From an uncultured Clostridia bacterium (lineage in GTDB: Bacteria; Bacillota; Clostridia; UBA1381): a stretch of 64,000 nucleotides of DNA. Of the stretch, positions 27,921 to 37,286 are shown one piece after another. The stretch's first letter is position 1, and each line of letters opens with the position of its first letter. The notes beneath the pieces were generated by a model. The model did no database searches. It was given only the letters and a program-made list of their open reading frames with translations, and was not told where the DNA came from. Position numbers and translations under genes: made by a program. Location: NCBI GenBank assembly GCA_934462715.1, contig CAKSIJ010000011.1:39444-103443 (forward strand), written 5' to 3'.

Positions 27921-28615
27921 ACCGATTCATTCCTTTTCCTTAATATATTTTCGCACGCCGCAATATCCTCCGGGGTTGTGAGCTTGATATTTTCATAACT
28001 TCCTTCCGTAAGCTTTACTCGCCCGATGTATTTTTCATATAAGGCGCAGTCGTCCGTTGCCGAAAAATTATCCTTTTCGGCAAGCTCATGCGCCTTTCTT
28101 ATTTCCTCTGTTTTAAAAATCTGCGGAGTCTGAATCAGACATACCGATTCTCTGTCAATCGTTTCTTTGATAAATCCGTCGCCGCTGATTCTTTTTAAGG
28201 TGTCCTTGCACATAACTCCCGGCGCAGCCGCTCCGAACGTTACTGCGTCCATCAGAGTTCTTTGTATAATTTCTTTTGTAACAAATGCCCTTGCACCGTC
28301 ATGAATCACCGCATACCCCGAAGCTTTTGCCTCCTCGATACCCTTTTTCACCGATTCCTGCCTTTGAGCGCCTCCGGGGATTATTCTGATACGTTTTTTG
28401 CAGCTTTCGGTATATTCCATACATTCAAGCACATCGCAGGAACGAGTCACAATAACTATATCATCTATCTCCTCGCATTGCTCAAAAACCGATAAAGTAC
28501 GCTCTATAACGGTTTTTCCGCCGAGCGGCATAAAAACCTTATTAATGTTTCCGCCCATTCTCGTACCGCTCCCTGCCGCAGCTATTACCGCAGTCACTCT
28601 TTCGCCGTTTATCAT
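27917..28615 (-). CDS. ispD: 2-C-methyl-D-erythritol 4-phosphate cytidylyltransferase
   Basis: A 232-residue IspD. The nucleotide-binding start is [16 protein letters not shown]; later come [10 protein letters not shown] and [10 protein letters not shown]. It transfers CMP from CTP to methylerythritol phosphate. The start at 28615 follows AGAGAGGATGTGAGC; the frame extends to 28645 without support. Confidence 0.95.
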   Translation of the reverse strand: MINGERVTAVIAAAGSGTRMGGNINKVFMPLGGKTVIERTLSVFEQCEEIDDIVIVTRSCDVLECMEYTESCKKRIRIIPGGAQRQESVKKGIEEAKASGYAVIHDGARAFVTKEIIQRTLMDAVTFGAAAPGVMCKDTLKRISGDGFIKETIDRESVCLIQTPQIFKTEEIRKAHELAEKDNFSATDDCALYEKYIGRVKLTEGSYENIKLTTPEDIAACENILRKRNESV

Positions 28616-28726
28616 ATGCTCACATCCTCTCTGTCCTTTATGCAAACGGTTTTCAGAGTCCGCAAGCTCCGACCGTTTTTATTTACCCATACTTTTTTCT
28701 TTTCCGAATGTCCGTTTAACGTGCGG

Positions 28727-28760
28727 AAAAAAAAGACCGACCGCCGTATGCCGATCGATC
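28727..28760 (-). terminator. Intrinsic terminator after carD
   Basis: Minus strand GATCGATCG/CGGTCGGTC stem (nine pairs including G-U) with a GCATACGG-type loop, followed by eight T residues (28734-28727). Confidence 0.75.
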
Positions 28761-28802
28761 CTTTATTTATGCTCGCCGCATATTGACCGTTATTCCGTAT
28801 AC

Positions 28803-29297
28803 CTAACCGTTAAAAAGCTCGTCTACGGTATCAAGCATTATGCTTTCAATATCGCCCCTGCCGGCAACCTTTGATAAAACCAGCTCGCTGACCATAATCT
28901 GTTTTGCGTTGTTAAGCATTTTTCTTTCGCTTGTCGACAGTCCTTTGGATTTATCACGGTACATCAATTCCTTCACTACTCCGAGAACCTGATATATGTC
29001 ACCGGTTTTGATTTTCTGCATATTATCCCTGTGACGCTTATTCCAATTCGAGTTATCCTCAACCGGAGCTTTTCTGAAAGCTTCAAGAACCTTTTCTCCC
29101 TCATTTTTATCAATCACAAACCTGACGCCGATTTCATCGCAGCTCTGCAAAGGAATCATCACTGTCATATCTCCGGAAAGAGCCATTCTCATAATATAAT
29201 AAGACTGCTTCTTCCCGAGAATTATTTTATCCTCAATTGCTTCGATTACCCCGGCACCATGCATAGGATAGACTACTTTATCTCCTATGTTATACAC
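28803..29297 (-). CDS. CarD family transcriptional regulator
   Basis: A 164-residue CarD/CdnL protein: an N-terminal Tudor-like RNA polymerase interaction domain (VYNIGDKVVYPMHGAGVI) and a helical DNA-binding C-terminus (YRDKSKGLSTSERKML). It binds RNA polymerase and stabilises open complexes at rRNA and other promoters. I choose GTG 29297 after AAGAAGGTG; the frame opens at 29372, but that ATG sits only a few bases after the predicted transcript start and has no ribosome binding site. Confidence 0.9.
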   Translation of the reverse strand: MYNIGDKVVYPMHGAGVIEAIEDKIILGKKQSYYIMRMALSGDMTVMIPLQSCDEIGVRFVIDKNEGEKVLEAFRKAPVEDNSNWNKRHRDNMQKIKTGDIYQVLGVVKELMYRDKSKGLSTSERKMLNNAKQIMVSELVLSKVAGRGDIESIMLDTVDELFNG

Positions 29298-29384
29298 CTT
29301 TTTGCACCTTCTTAATCTGTCATATATAACCGATACCGCCGATATATATCGGACAGTCGTCTGTATATACATATTTCTACTTAT

Positions 29385-29413
29385 ATTATATCACAAAATG
29401 GATAAAAAGTCAA
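29385..29413 (-). promoter_or_regulatory. carD promoter
   Basis: Minus strand TTGACT (29413-29408), a 17-bp spacer and TATAAT (29390-29385) with a TG extension. Predicted start about 29378. Confidence 0.75.
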
Positions 29414-29480
29414 ACATACTATTTTTACAAAAATATATGGAAATTTTTGTCTAAAAAAACACGGAAAAAAACGGAAAAGA

Positions 29481-29510
29481 AAAAACCGAGCTGTGCGAAC
29501 TCGGCTTTTT
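29481..29510. terminator. Bidirectional intrinsic terminator upstream of carD
   Basis: AAAAACCGAG (29481-29490) and CTCGGCTTTTT (29500-29510). A second inverted repeat, TTATTAAAAT/ATTTTAATAA, follows at 29548-29571. The 408-bp gap between carD and recF holds these two, the recF terminator and the carD promoter; no gene seen. Confidence 0.75.
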
Positions 29511-29670
29511 CCGTAAAATATTAGGGGAAGGTATATTGTTTTGTAAATTATTAAAATTTACATTTTAATAATAGCATATATGTGTGTATTTCCTGTGAAG
29601 ATAATATTATTTTTTTGTTAACAAAACAGGTTATGCGTATAAAAAATGCTTTTAGATATATTGAGAAAAC

Positions 29671-29697
29671 AAAAAAGCCGGGTATAAACTGCCTGGC
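29671..29697 (-). terminator. Intrinsic terminator after recF
   Basis: Minus strand GCCAGG/CCCGGC stem with a 15-base loop, followed by six T residues (29676-29671). Confidence 0.65.
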
Positions 29698-29705
29698 CGT
29701 TTTGT

Positions 29706-30803
29706 TTATTTTTGATTGATGATTTTTCCGTTCTTTATATTGAACAGCTTTATGCTTGAATTGTCCTTTATCACATCTGTGTCGGTACAGGTAAGCAAAA
29801 CCTGTTTATCCGTTATCCTCTCCCACAAATATCCGCGTCTGTGAATATCAAGCTCACTCATAATATCGTCAAGCAGCAAAACGGGATACTCGCCCCGTTC
29901 AGACTTTATAAATTCCGTTTCGGCAATTTTGAGCGACAGAACACAGGTTCTCTGCTGACCCTGTGAGCCGAATATACGGGCTTCGCTGTCATTTATCATA
30001 ACCTTGAAATCATCGCGCTGAATACCTGTCTGTGCGCTTCCGAGGTCTATTTCTCTTTTTTGATTTGCTTCAAGCGCATTGTAGAACTCAGATTTTAAAT
30101 CCCCGCTTTCCGAAAGCTTTATTCCGGGGCAATACCGCACCGAAAGAGTTTCTCCCGAAATGTCGGAATGTATCGGCTCGGCATTTTTTTCAAGATTATT
30201 TAAAAAATTCTTTCTGCTTTTGTAAATCTGTGCGCCAAAATCCGCAAGCTGCTCGTTCCAAACCGAGAGCATAGCATTATTTGACTCTCCTTTATACTTA
30301 AGCTCCTTTAACAGACTGTTCTTTTGAGCCAGAGCCTTGTGGTACCCGATCAGCGACGCAAGATATTTCGGATAAATCTGACTTATTGCTTCATCGGTAA
30401 AGCGTCTGCGGAAAGACGGCGAGCCTTTGACAAGGCTTAAATCCTCCGGGGTAAACATAACGGTGTTTAAATAGCTCATCAGCATAGACAGCTTTGTTAT
30501 CGGCACATTGTTCATTTTAATCTGCTTTTTTCCCTCTTTGCTTCCGCACATCAAAGCGTCATATGACCTTTGAGAATCAAAAAAGGACAGCCGCAGAAGA
30601 TACCTCATTTTCCCAAAGCTCACAAGCTCGCTGTCTGTGTGCGCCCTATGGCTCCGCCCGTTTGAGAACATATACACCGCTTCAAGCAGATTAGTCTTTC
30701 CCTGAGCATTATTCCCGAAAAAAACATTTGTGGAGGGACACAGTTCTATATGCTCATGCTCATAGTTTCGGAAGCTGTCAAGCGTAAGCGACGTAATATG
30801 CAT
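29706..30803 (-). CDS. recF: DNA replication and repair protein RecF
   Basis: A 365-residue RecF. Walker A is FFGNNAQGKTNLLEA, the signature region lies at FGSQGQQRTCVLSLK, and Walker B is VLLLDDIMSELD. It loads RecA at gaps with RecO and RecR. It follows yaaA, the conserved dnaA-dnaN-yaaA-recF order, but dnaA and dnaN are not in the window and a dispersed repeat lies between yaaA and recF. Confidence 0.95.
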   Translation of the reverse strand: MHITSLTLDSFRNYEHEHIELCPSTNVFFGNNAQGKTNLLEAVYMFSNGRSHRAHTDSELVSFGKMRYLLRLSFFDSQRSYDALMCGSKEGKKQIKMNNVPITKLSMLMSYLNTVMFTPEDLSLVKGSPSFRRRFTDEAISQIYPKYLASLIGYHKALAQKNSLLKELKYKGESNNAMLSVWNEQLADFGAQIYKSRKNFLNNLEKNAEPIHSDISGETLSVRYCPGIKLSESGDLKSEFYNALEANQKREIDLGSAQTGIQRDDFKVMINDSEARIFGSQGQQRTCVLSLKIAETEFIKSERGEYPVLLLDDIMSELDIHRRGYLWERITDKQVLLTCTDTDVIKDNSSIKLFNIKNGKIINQK

Positions 30804-30816
30804 TTCATTCTCCTAT

Positions 30817-30944
30817 CCGCCGCCGTACGGCGGCACAAAATCTCAACGCAGAAAAGGCGGTTTTCAGTCTGCTTTTTTAAGAAGTAACGGCGTATGCCTA
30901 TACTCCCCGCAAAAAAGCAAGTTGCGCAGCACATTTGCGTTATT
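30817..30944. repeat. Dispersed hairpin-bearing repeat, copy A
   Basis: Starts with the perfect palindrome GCCGCCGTACGGCGGC (30819-30834), followed by ACAAAATCTCAACGCAGAAA and ending in GCGCAGCACATTTGCGTTAT. Copies B (38075-38139) and C (38498-38563) share both flanking blocks. It fills the gap between yaaA and recF, and its right end overlaps the yaaA stop codon. Confidence 0.6.
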
Positions 30945-31164
30945 CAAGAATTATTTTATACTCTTCGTCCTCAAACTCAATTGTCACCTCATCACCCGGG
31001 CGAACCTTTTTTCCACGCATTGTGCAAACCTCACCGTTGAACAGCACTATCCCCTCTAAAATCATTTCCTTTGCCATTGCGCCGTTTTCCGCCATGCCCG
31101 AAAATTTAAGAAGCTGGTCAAGCTTTATATAATCGGTTGTAATTGTAATTTTATCTGTTTTCAT
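30940..31164 (-). CDS. yaaA: S4-domain RNA-binding protein (YaaA/RlbA)
   Basis: A 74-residue S4-domain protein. The motif region is IKLDQLLKFSGMAENGAMAK then ILFNGEV-like IVLFNGEVCTMRGKKV and RPGDEV. Relatives next to recF near the replication origin bind rRNA and act in ribosome assembly. The window copy is followed by recF after a repeat element. Confidence in the family is high, less in the exact role. Confidence 0.88.
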   Translation of the reverse strand: MKTDKITITTDYIKLDQLLKFSGMAENGAMAKEMILEGIVLFNGEVCTMRGKKVRPGDEVTIEFEDEEYKIILE

Positions 31165-31377
31165 ATATATTTATACCTTTCATATTATATCGGCAGTAAA
31201 ACTGTTCTTTTTTAATACCACATAATATTATACTATTTTCTCTCATTTTTGTCAAGAATTTTGAAATATTTGAGCTTTCCTGCGATAAATAAAAAAAGTT
31301 TTCTGAAAATATTGCTTCACCATCATTTTTATGGTATAATCTCCATATAAAAAACAGTAAGTAATGAGGTACCGGTA

Positions 31378-32144
31378 TGTTTGATTGGAGTGCTGCACAA
31401 TACAGCAAATTTAAACCGGAACGAACAATTCCGGCTATTGATCCGGCTAATTCAATAACAAGCTCAAATGTACATTCAGTGCTTTATATAGGGTGCGGCA
31501 TCCGAAACAGCACCGCAGTATTGACAAAAAATTTCCGCACGCAGAAATAACAGGTGCGTATAATTCCGACGATATGCTTGCGGCTGCAAGAAAAGAAAAT
31601 TCCGGCATTGAATTTATAAAGCTTGCCGCCGAAAAAGAGCTTAAAAGCATAAAAAACTCTATGATGTTGTATTTTCAAACGCTTGTATACAGTGGATTCC
31701 CTCACCGCAAGCTGCTGAAAAACCTGTTTCCGTTGCTGAACAGCGGCGGAACGCTTGCTGTACAAATACCGCAGCAATCAAAACACCCTGTTCACAGCAT
31801 TATGAAATCATTATCAAAATCCGGGAAATGAAAAAACAAACTTCAATCCAAAAGAATGTATAACAACCTTACTGAAAATGAGTATTATGATATTTTATCA
31901 GAGCTTACGAACTATTTCAGAATTTGGAAAACAACATATTTCCATTCCATGCCATCGTATGAAAGCATTACAGAATGGTATAAAGGAACAGGGCTCAGAC
32001 CGTATCCGGAACAATTTGTCGGCTGATGACCGCGGGGCTTTCTTGAACGATATAATTCAGCGCCTTACGGATGTCTATCCAACGCAGAAAAACGGCGAAA
32101 TAATATTCAGATTTCCAAGACTGTTATTTACCGCACAAAAATAG
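31378..32144 (+). pseudogene. tam: Decayed trans-aconitate 2-methyltransferase
   Basis: Pieces in different plus-strand frames line up with one SAM-dependent methyltransferase. First FDWSAAQYSKFKPERTIPA and VLYIGCGIRNSTAVLTKNF (frame from 31378). Then FPHAEITGAYNSDDMLAAA (31493 frame). Then a third frame giving KLYDVVFSNACIQWIPS (about 31651-31700). Next LFPLLNSGGTLAVQIPQ, IWKTTYFHSMPSYESITEWY (31855 frame), and DDRGAFLNDIIQRLTDVYP (31878 frame). Several frameshifts and stops break it, and the SAM-binding motif reads GCGIRN. It cannot make a full enzyme. Confidence 0.85.
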
Positions 32145-32154
32145 TATTTTTTAA

Positions 32155-32178
32155 GACAGCCCCAAATTCGGAGCTGTC
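32155..32178. terminator. Intrinsic terminator between tam remnant and lipoprotein gene
   Basis: GACAGC (32155-32160) and GCTGTC (32173-32178) with an inner partial pairing; T-rich sequence follows on the plus strand (TATCTTCTTTT). Confidence 0.6.
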
Positions 32179-32187
32179 TATCTTCTT

Positions 32188-33069
32188 TTATTCAATATAA
32201 CACAGTCTTTTCAGACTTCCCTCGTCAAACCTGTATTCCGGGGTTATAAACGGATATGTCACCTCGTCAGCATAGTACCACGGATCTTCCGAATGTTTTG
32301 GATTTTTCAAGATATGAAATTCCTGTGCCGGCATATACCCCTGTGCAAGCAAAAATGCTTTTTCGCCGTTTTCATTTTCGCATATGTCGAGAATCATAAC
32401 AACGTGTCCCGGGCTTCCGCCCTGCAAAAACACATCTCCGGCTTTGATTTCATCAATGCCTATGCCTCTTGCTTCGCTTTCCATTGACATTGTACCGGCA
32501 TACGAAAATACAATTCTCATATACTTTTTAAAACAGTCGTACGAATCGTCCGGCTGTGCCGATTTTACCCAGCTTGCATTGTTTCCGTCAAATTTAATTC
32601 TGTAGCCTTTTCTCCACTTTGAATACTCTGCCGCAAATCCGTTTGTAAGACGGAAATTAATTTTGTCATACTCTCCGTTTTCAAAAAAGTATTCCGCATA
32701 AATCCTCATAACCGAATCGGCGCACTGCTGTAAATTCTCATTTTCCAACGGCAGCTTTAAAACGGCAATGTGCGCATTTTGATTTGATTTTTCGCTCCAG
32801 TCATACAAAAGCACCGGGGTTTTGTCAGGTTTTAGGGGATATGTTCTCAGATATTCGGCAAAGCTCCCCTCCGGCTCTTGTGTTCTTTCGTACCCTTGCG
32901 GCGGATTGATTCTCGTTTGTGTCGTTTCTCCGTTCGGGTTTATTACAGAGCTTTCCGCAGCTTCTGTCGATTCAGCGGCTGACGGGGTATTATTTTCTTT
33001 TTTGCCGCCACAGCCGCAAAAGCAAAGTAAGCACAAAATCATACATATAATAGCTGAATATTTTTTCAT
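32188..33069 (-). CDS. DUF4846 lipoprotein
   Basis: A 293-residue lipoprotein: signal peptide with lipobox ending LLCFCGCGG, then a low-complexity Thr/Ser/Glu linker, then a DUF4846 domain (GYERTQEPEGSFAEYLRTYP, SVMRIYAEYFF, DVFLQGGSPGHVVMILDI, FLLAQGYMPAQEFHIL). The His in PGHVVMIL and nearby Gln resemble the C-terminal half of a cysteine-peptidase-like fold, but the function is unknown. It overlaps lgt by four bases (ATGA), so the lipoprotein is translationally coupled to the enzyme that lipidates it. Confidence 0.82.
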   Translation of the reverse strand: MKKYSAIICMILCLLCFCGCGGKKENNTPSAAESTEAAESSVINPNGETTQTRINPPQGYERTQEPEGSFAEYLRTYPLKPDKTPVLLYDWSEKSNQNAHIAVLKLPLENENLQQCADSVMRIYAEYFFENGEYDKINFRLTNGFAAEYSKWRKGYRIKFDGNNASWVKSAQPDDSYDCFKKYMRIVFSYAGTMSMESEARGIGIDEIKAGDVFLQGGSPGHVVMILDICENENGEKAFLLAQGYMPAQEFHILKNPKHSEDPWYYADEVTYPFITPEYRFDEGSLKRLCYIE

Positions 33070-33884
33070 TTTTTACTCCTTTGATTTAACTCTTCCATGC
33101 TGTTTTTCTTCCCGAGAAAAATAATCATCACTGCGGAAATTATTATTGCAATTGCCGAAACCGCCTGAGATATGCCGAGTTTTCCGTCTATCAGATAAAG
33201 AATATAATCGGAGCGGCGCATACCCTCCAAAAAAAGTCTGCCGATTCCGTACCAAAGTGTATAGAAGAAAAACACTTGACCGTCGGCTCTCTTTTTATCT
33301 CTGAAAATCAGAATTATTATCAGCCCGATAACGTTCCAGACCGATTCATAAAGGAAAAGAGGGTGAACGGCAGGCTCATTGTTGATGCTCATTCTCAGAA
33401 TATTATCCGTTTCTCTGCCGAACACCTCGGCATTTACAAAATTCCCCCAACGTCCTACTGCCTGACCTATCAAAAGACCTGGAGCAAACACGTCAAAGGT
33501 TTTTAATACCGGAAGCTGTTTTTTTCGGCAGTAAACAATCGCAACGATCACAGCGGCAATAATTCCGCCGTAAATCGCAAGACCGCCCTCCCATATTTTT
33601 ACTATATTGAATATATTCCCGTCAAGGCAGTCCGGATCAAAAATCACATAATATATTCTCGCTCCGATAATTCCGAAAATCAATCCCCAAAACGCAATAT
33701 CAAAAACCGTATCGGAGCTTACTCCTCTTTTTTTGCCTGTTTGCGTAACAAAAGCAAGAGCAATACAAAATCCGGTCATTATTATCAGTGCATACCAATA
33801 AACGGGGTGTGAAAATATATGAAATGCAATGCGGTTTACAGTCAGCTCAATTCCGAGTCCCGGGAAAGCTATTGTGTTTGTCAT
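33066..33884 (-). CDS. lgt: Prolipoprotein diacylglyceryl transferase
   Basis: A 272-residue integral membrane enzyme with about seven membrane segments. The Lgt signature is GQAVGRWGNFVNAEVFG; the HPLFLYES and GMRRSDYIL segments are also typical. It adds diacylglycerol to the lipobox cysteine. Its ends overlap by four bases with tex upstream and the DUF4846 lipoprotein downstream, indicating a compact operon. Confidence 0.95.
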   Translation of the reverse strand: MTNTIAFPGLGIELTVNRIAFHIFSHPVYWYALIIMTGFCIALAFVTQTGKKRGVSSDTVFDIAFWGLIFGIIGARIYYVIFDPDCLDGNIFNIVKIWEGGLAIYGGIIAAVIVAIVYCRKKQLPVLKTFDVFAPGLLIGQAVGRWGNFVNAEVFGRETDNILRMSINNEPAVHPLFLYESVWNVIGLIIILIFRDKKRADGQVFFFYTLWYGIGRLFLEGMRRSDYILYLIDGKLGISQAVSAIAIIISAVMIIFLGKKNSMEELNQRSKK

Positions 33885-36043
33885 TTGTTATCCAGCTCCT
33901 TCATCGTCAGTGATATTTTATTTTTTGCGGCATCAACGTCAAGAATTTTTACCTTAACAATATCTCCGACCTGCAGCACATCGGTAGGGTGCTTAATATA
34001 TCTATTACATATCTGAGAAATATGCACCAAGCCGTCCTGATGAACGCCGATATCGACAAAGGCACCGAAATCTATAACGTTTCTAACCGTACCTGTCATT
34101 ATCATGCCCGGTTTTAAATCCTTTATATCCAACACATCGGTAAGCAGAACCGGCTGCGGAAGCTCCTCTCTCGGGTCGCGGCCTTTTTTCAGAATACCGT
34201 CGCAGATGTCCTTTATAGTGGGTATTCCTATCCCAAGCTCCTCAGACAGCTTTTTTATGTTCTGCTTTGAAAGTCTTTCCTTAATATCGGAAATATTGCC
34301 GTTTGTTACATCTGTCAATTCATACCCGAGTCTTTCAAGCAGAGCGGTTGCCGCCTTGTAGCTTTCGGGGTGAACCGAGGTATTATCAAAAACATTATCG
34401 CCGTCCGTGATTTTCAAAAATCCCGCGCATTGCTCAAAAGCCTTTGCTCCGAGCTTCGGAACCTTTAAAAGCTGTTTTCTGTTTTGGAATTTTCCGTTTT
34501 CTTCGCGGTACAGAGTTATATTTTTTGCGATAGCGGAATTTACCCCCGAAACATAGGATAAAAGCGACGGTGAAGCGGTGTTCAGATCAACTCCCACATT
34601 ATTTACGCAATCCTCAACCACACCGCCCAGAGCTTCGCCGAGCCGTTTCTGGTTCATATCATGCTGATACTGACCCACACCGATTGCTTTCGGGTCTATC
34701 TTTACAAGCTCCGCAAGAGGATCCTGCAAGCGTCTTGCAATAGATACCGCACTTCTCAGAGCAACGTCATATTCCGGAAATTCCTCCGTTGCAAGCTTCG
34801 ATGCCGAATAAACCGACGCTCCTGCTTCACTTACAACCATATAATATACTTTTTTGTCAAGCTCCTTTATAAGCTCCGCAACCACTCTTTGAGTTTCCAC
34901 CGTTGCCGTTCCGTTTCCGATTGAAATAAGGTCAACGTTGTTTTTTTCAATCATGGTTTTTATTATTTCTTTTGCTTTTTTGACGTCATGGTGAGGAAGC
35001 GTGCAGTAGATCACGTTAGTGTCAAGAACCTTTCCCGTTTCGTCAACAACCGCCGCCTTACAGCCGGTTCTGTAACCGGGATCGAGTCCGAGGACGGTTT
35101 TTCCCTTTATCGGCGGCTGTAAAAGCAAGCCGGTTAGGTTTTTTGAAAAAATTTTAATTGCGGATTCCTGCGCCCTGTCGGTGAGAAGATTTCTCGTTTC
35201 GTTTTCAACCGACGGAGCAATCAGACGTTTATACGAATCCTCCGCAGCTGCGGATATATATTTTGCTGACGGCGCGGATTTGTTTATAATCAATTCTCTT
35301 TTCAGATAAGACAGTATTTCCTCCTCGTCACATTCGAGCTTTACTGAAAGAAAGTCTTCTTTCTCTCCCCTGTTTATCGCAAGCAGTCTGTGATTTGCAA
35401 CAGAGGCTACAGGCTCGCTGTAATCATAGTACATTCTGTAAACGCTGTCCTCCTCTTTTGCAGCTTTAACATACAGAACTCCGCTTTTATAGGTCATCAT
35501 GCGTATACGCTTTCTGTAGTCCGCATTGTCCGATATCGTTTCTGCGATAATGTCCATAGCGCCGGCAAGAGCGTCCTCCTCATCAGATACCTGCTTTTCC
35601 TCATTTATATAGTCCTTAGCAGCAAGAAACGGATCAAAAGAGGATTTTTGCTCTGAAATTAGCATGGCAAGCGGTTCAAGTCCTTTTTCCTTTGCGATTG
35701 TCGCACGGGTACGTCGTTTCGGTCTGTAGGGACGGTATATATCGTCAAGCTCCATGATAGTTTTTGCCGAATTTACCGCTTCTTCAAGCTGCGGAGTGAG
35801 CAGACCCTGTTCGTCAATCAGCCTTATAACGTCTTTTTTCTTTTCTTCTATGCTGCGAAGATACATAAGCCTTTCGTAAAGATTTCTTAAAACCTCGTCC
35901 GACAGCTCGCCGGTGGCTTCCTTTCTGTAACGGGCTATAAACGGAATTGTGTTTCCCTCGTCTATCAGCTTTACCGTGTTGATTGTCTGAAATTCTTTAA
36001 GCGAAAATTCTTCTGTCAGCTTTTGTATAATATAATCGGTCAT
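33881..36043 (-). CDS. tex: Tex-family RNA-binding transcription accessory protein
   Basis: A 720-residue Tex: N-terminal helical region, YqgF-like nuclease fold (LGLDPGYRTGCKAAVVD), helix-hairpin-helix repeats (SYVSGVNSAIAKNI, LLKVPKLGAKAFEQ) and a C-terminal S1 domain (GMIMTGTVRNVIDFGAFVDI). Tex binds nucleic acid and affects transcription elongation. The start at 36043 follows GAAAGGAAAAAA. The lgt start overlaps its stop. Confidence 0.95.
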   Translation of the reverse strand: MTDYIIQKLTEEFSLKEFQTINTVKLIDEGNTIPFIARYRKEATGELSDEVLRNLYERLMYLRSIEEKKKDVIRLIDEQGLLTPQLEEAVNSAKTIMELDDIYRPYRPKRRTRATIAKEKGLEPLAMLISEQKSSFDPFLAAKDYINEEKQVSDEEDALAGAMDIIAETISDNADYRKRIRMMTYKSGVLYVKAAKEEDSVYRMYYDYSEPVASVANHRLLAINRGEKEDFLSVKLECDEEEILSYLKRELIINKSAPSAKYISAAAEDSYKRLIAPSVENETRNLLTDRAQESAIKIFSKNLTGLLLQPPIKGKTVLGLDPGYRTGCKAAVVDETGKVLDTNVIYCTLPHHDVKKAKEIIKTMIEKNNVDLISIGNGTATVETQRVVAELIKELDKKVYYMVVSEAGASVYSASKLATEEFPEYDVALRSAVSIARRLQDPLAELVKIDPKAIGVGQYQHDMNQKRLGEALGGVVEDCVNNVGVDLNTASPSLLSYVSGVNSAIAKNITLYREENGKFQNRKQLLKVPKLGAKAFEQCAGFLKITDGDNVFDNTSVHPESYKAATALLERLGYELTDVTNGNISDIKERLSKQNIKKLSEELGIGIPTIKDICDGILKKGRDPREELPQPVLLTDVLDIKDLKPGMIMTGTVRNVIDFGAFVDIGVHQDGLVHISQICNRYIKHPTDVLQVGDIVKVKILDVDAAKNKISLTMKELDNK

Positions 36044-36072
36044 GTGTTTTTTTCCTTTCGTTGCCCCGGGAA

Positions 36073-36552
36073 TCAAAGCTCAGCTTTAAAGGTTGCTTTT
36101 ATTATAGAGAGTGCGTTATTGAGTGCGTCGTACTGTTCTTTAAATTCCTCGGGATATACCGCTTCATCGGGAATGAGTATTATATAATTCAGGTCAAATC
36201 TTTTATCATAGCACATATAGGTGTAGTTTTTACCCTTTAAATCGTTTTTGTATGAATTGTCCTCATACTCCAAAACAGAGAAAAGCAAGCCGCTTTCGTC
36301 CTTATTGTACGAATTTATTTCGTAAAAATCCTCACGGTGAAGCTTTGATTCAACTGCATATTTGCCTTTCCAGTATTCGGGCATTCTGAATTTATAATGG
36401 TTTGTTTTGTATTCCACAAACAGGTCGGATTCGTAGTATTCCATTCTTTCCTTGTTTATCTGCGGATCATAATCGGGCTCTCTTTTTCCGCAGCCCGACG
36501 GCAAAACCGCAAAAGTTGCGGCAAGTATTAACGAAATTATTTTTTTGTTCAT
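36073..36552 (-). CDS. Putative lipoprotein of unknown function
   Basis: A 159-residue protein with a lipoprotein signal peptide (MNKKIISLILAATFAV, lipobox cysteine in PSGCGKREPD) and a mature part rich in Tyr, Lys and acids. No domain recognised; the C-terminal half resembles small PsbP/DUF-type lipoproteins only in length. I start at 36552 because AAAGGAACAG precedes it; the frame continues upstream to 36588 and would overlap the CpXC gene. It sits between the CpXC gene and tex, in the lgt operon. Confidence 0.7.
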   Translation of the reverse strand: MNKKIISLILAATFAVLPSGCGKREPDYDPQINKERMEYYESDLFVEYKTNHYKFRMPEYWKGKYAVESKLHREDFYEINSYNKDESGLLFSVLEYEDNSYKNDLKGKNYTYMCYDKRFDLNYIILIPDEAVYPEEFKEQYDALNNALSIIKATFKAEL

Positions 36553-36584
36553 TGTTCTGTTCCTTTCCATAAATAAAACTATTA

Positions 36585-37256
36585 TCAAAGCGTGTTGTTA
36601 ATTCCTCTGAGCAAAGCTGCGCCGTAGTCTATGTCTATTATTTCCCAGTCGAAGCTTTTATATTTAACTCCGCTCAGGCGCAGCTGTTCCCTGATTGTAT
36701 CATATGACGACATCGGAACTCTTGACGTGTAAAACTGCATTTCCTTTGTATCCTTTATCAAAAATTCAAGATATTCCTCATCGCGTTTTCCGAATACCGC
36801 CGTACGGTTTTCGGCTTTTTCCGGCTCCTGTGTGAGAATGAGAACCTTTAAAAGCTCTATGACCTTATCGTGCAGCTTGTTGTCAAATATCAGTATTTTT
36901 TCAAGCAGCTCATCATATTCGGTCACAAAACGAAGATTATAGTCCTCGTAGTCCTTTAACTCACCCGATTCCTTTGACGCTTGTCTGATCTGAGTAAAAA
37001 GCTTTTGTTTCCGGATTTTGTCATTGCACGGGGTAAAGGAAATCAAAAGCTTGTTTTCTTTGTCATGATAAAGAAGCGGCGTAGGTATCAACGCCTGCTG
37101 TTCACAGTCCTCGCACTTGAAAATGTTTATATTTCTTCTTAAAAGCTCCTGCTTCAGATCCGGACTGTCCTCAGCCGTAATCGAACTCCAGACCGTCATT
37201 TCCTGCAAATGACCGCATTTCGGGCATTTGACGGATTGCTTACTGTTAATGCTCAT
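36585..37256 (-). CDS. CpXC-domain protein
   Basis: A 223-residue protein with an N-terminal zinc-binding CpXC domain: CPKCGHLQEM and a second CEDCEQQ pair supply two CxxC knuckles. The remainder is mixed helix/strand with no known motif. CpXC proteins are widespread in Firmicutes with unknown role. RBS GAGGAGAATATAT upstream. Part of the minus-strand run from Nif3 to the lipoprotein gene. Confidence 0.75.
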   Translation of the reverse strand: MSINSKQSVKCPKCGHLQEMTVWSSITAEDSPDLKQELLRRNINIFKCEDCEQQALIPTPLLYHDKENKLLISFTPCNDKIRKQKLFTQIRQASKESGELKDYEDYNLRFVTEYDELLEKILIFDNKLHDKVIELLKVLILTQEPEKAENRTAVFGKRDEEYLEFLIKDTKEMQFYTSRVPMSSYDTIREQLRLSGVKYKSFDWEIIDIDYGAALLRGINNTL

Positions 37257-37286
37257 AATATATATTCTCCTCTATTGTTATGATTT

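Noticed and set aside
29622..29637. A Rex operator (TTTGTTAACAAA-like sequence)
   Set aside because: It lacks the spacer between half-sites and does not sit at a recognised promoter.
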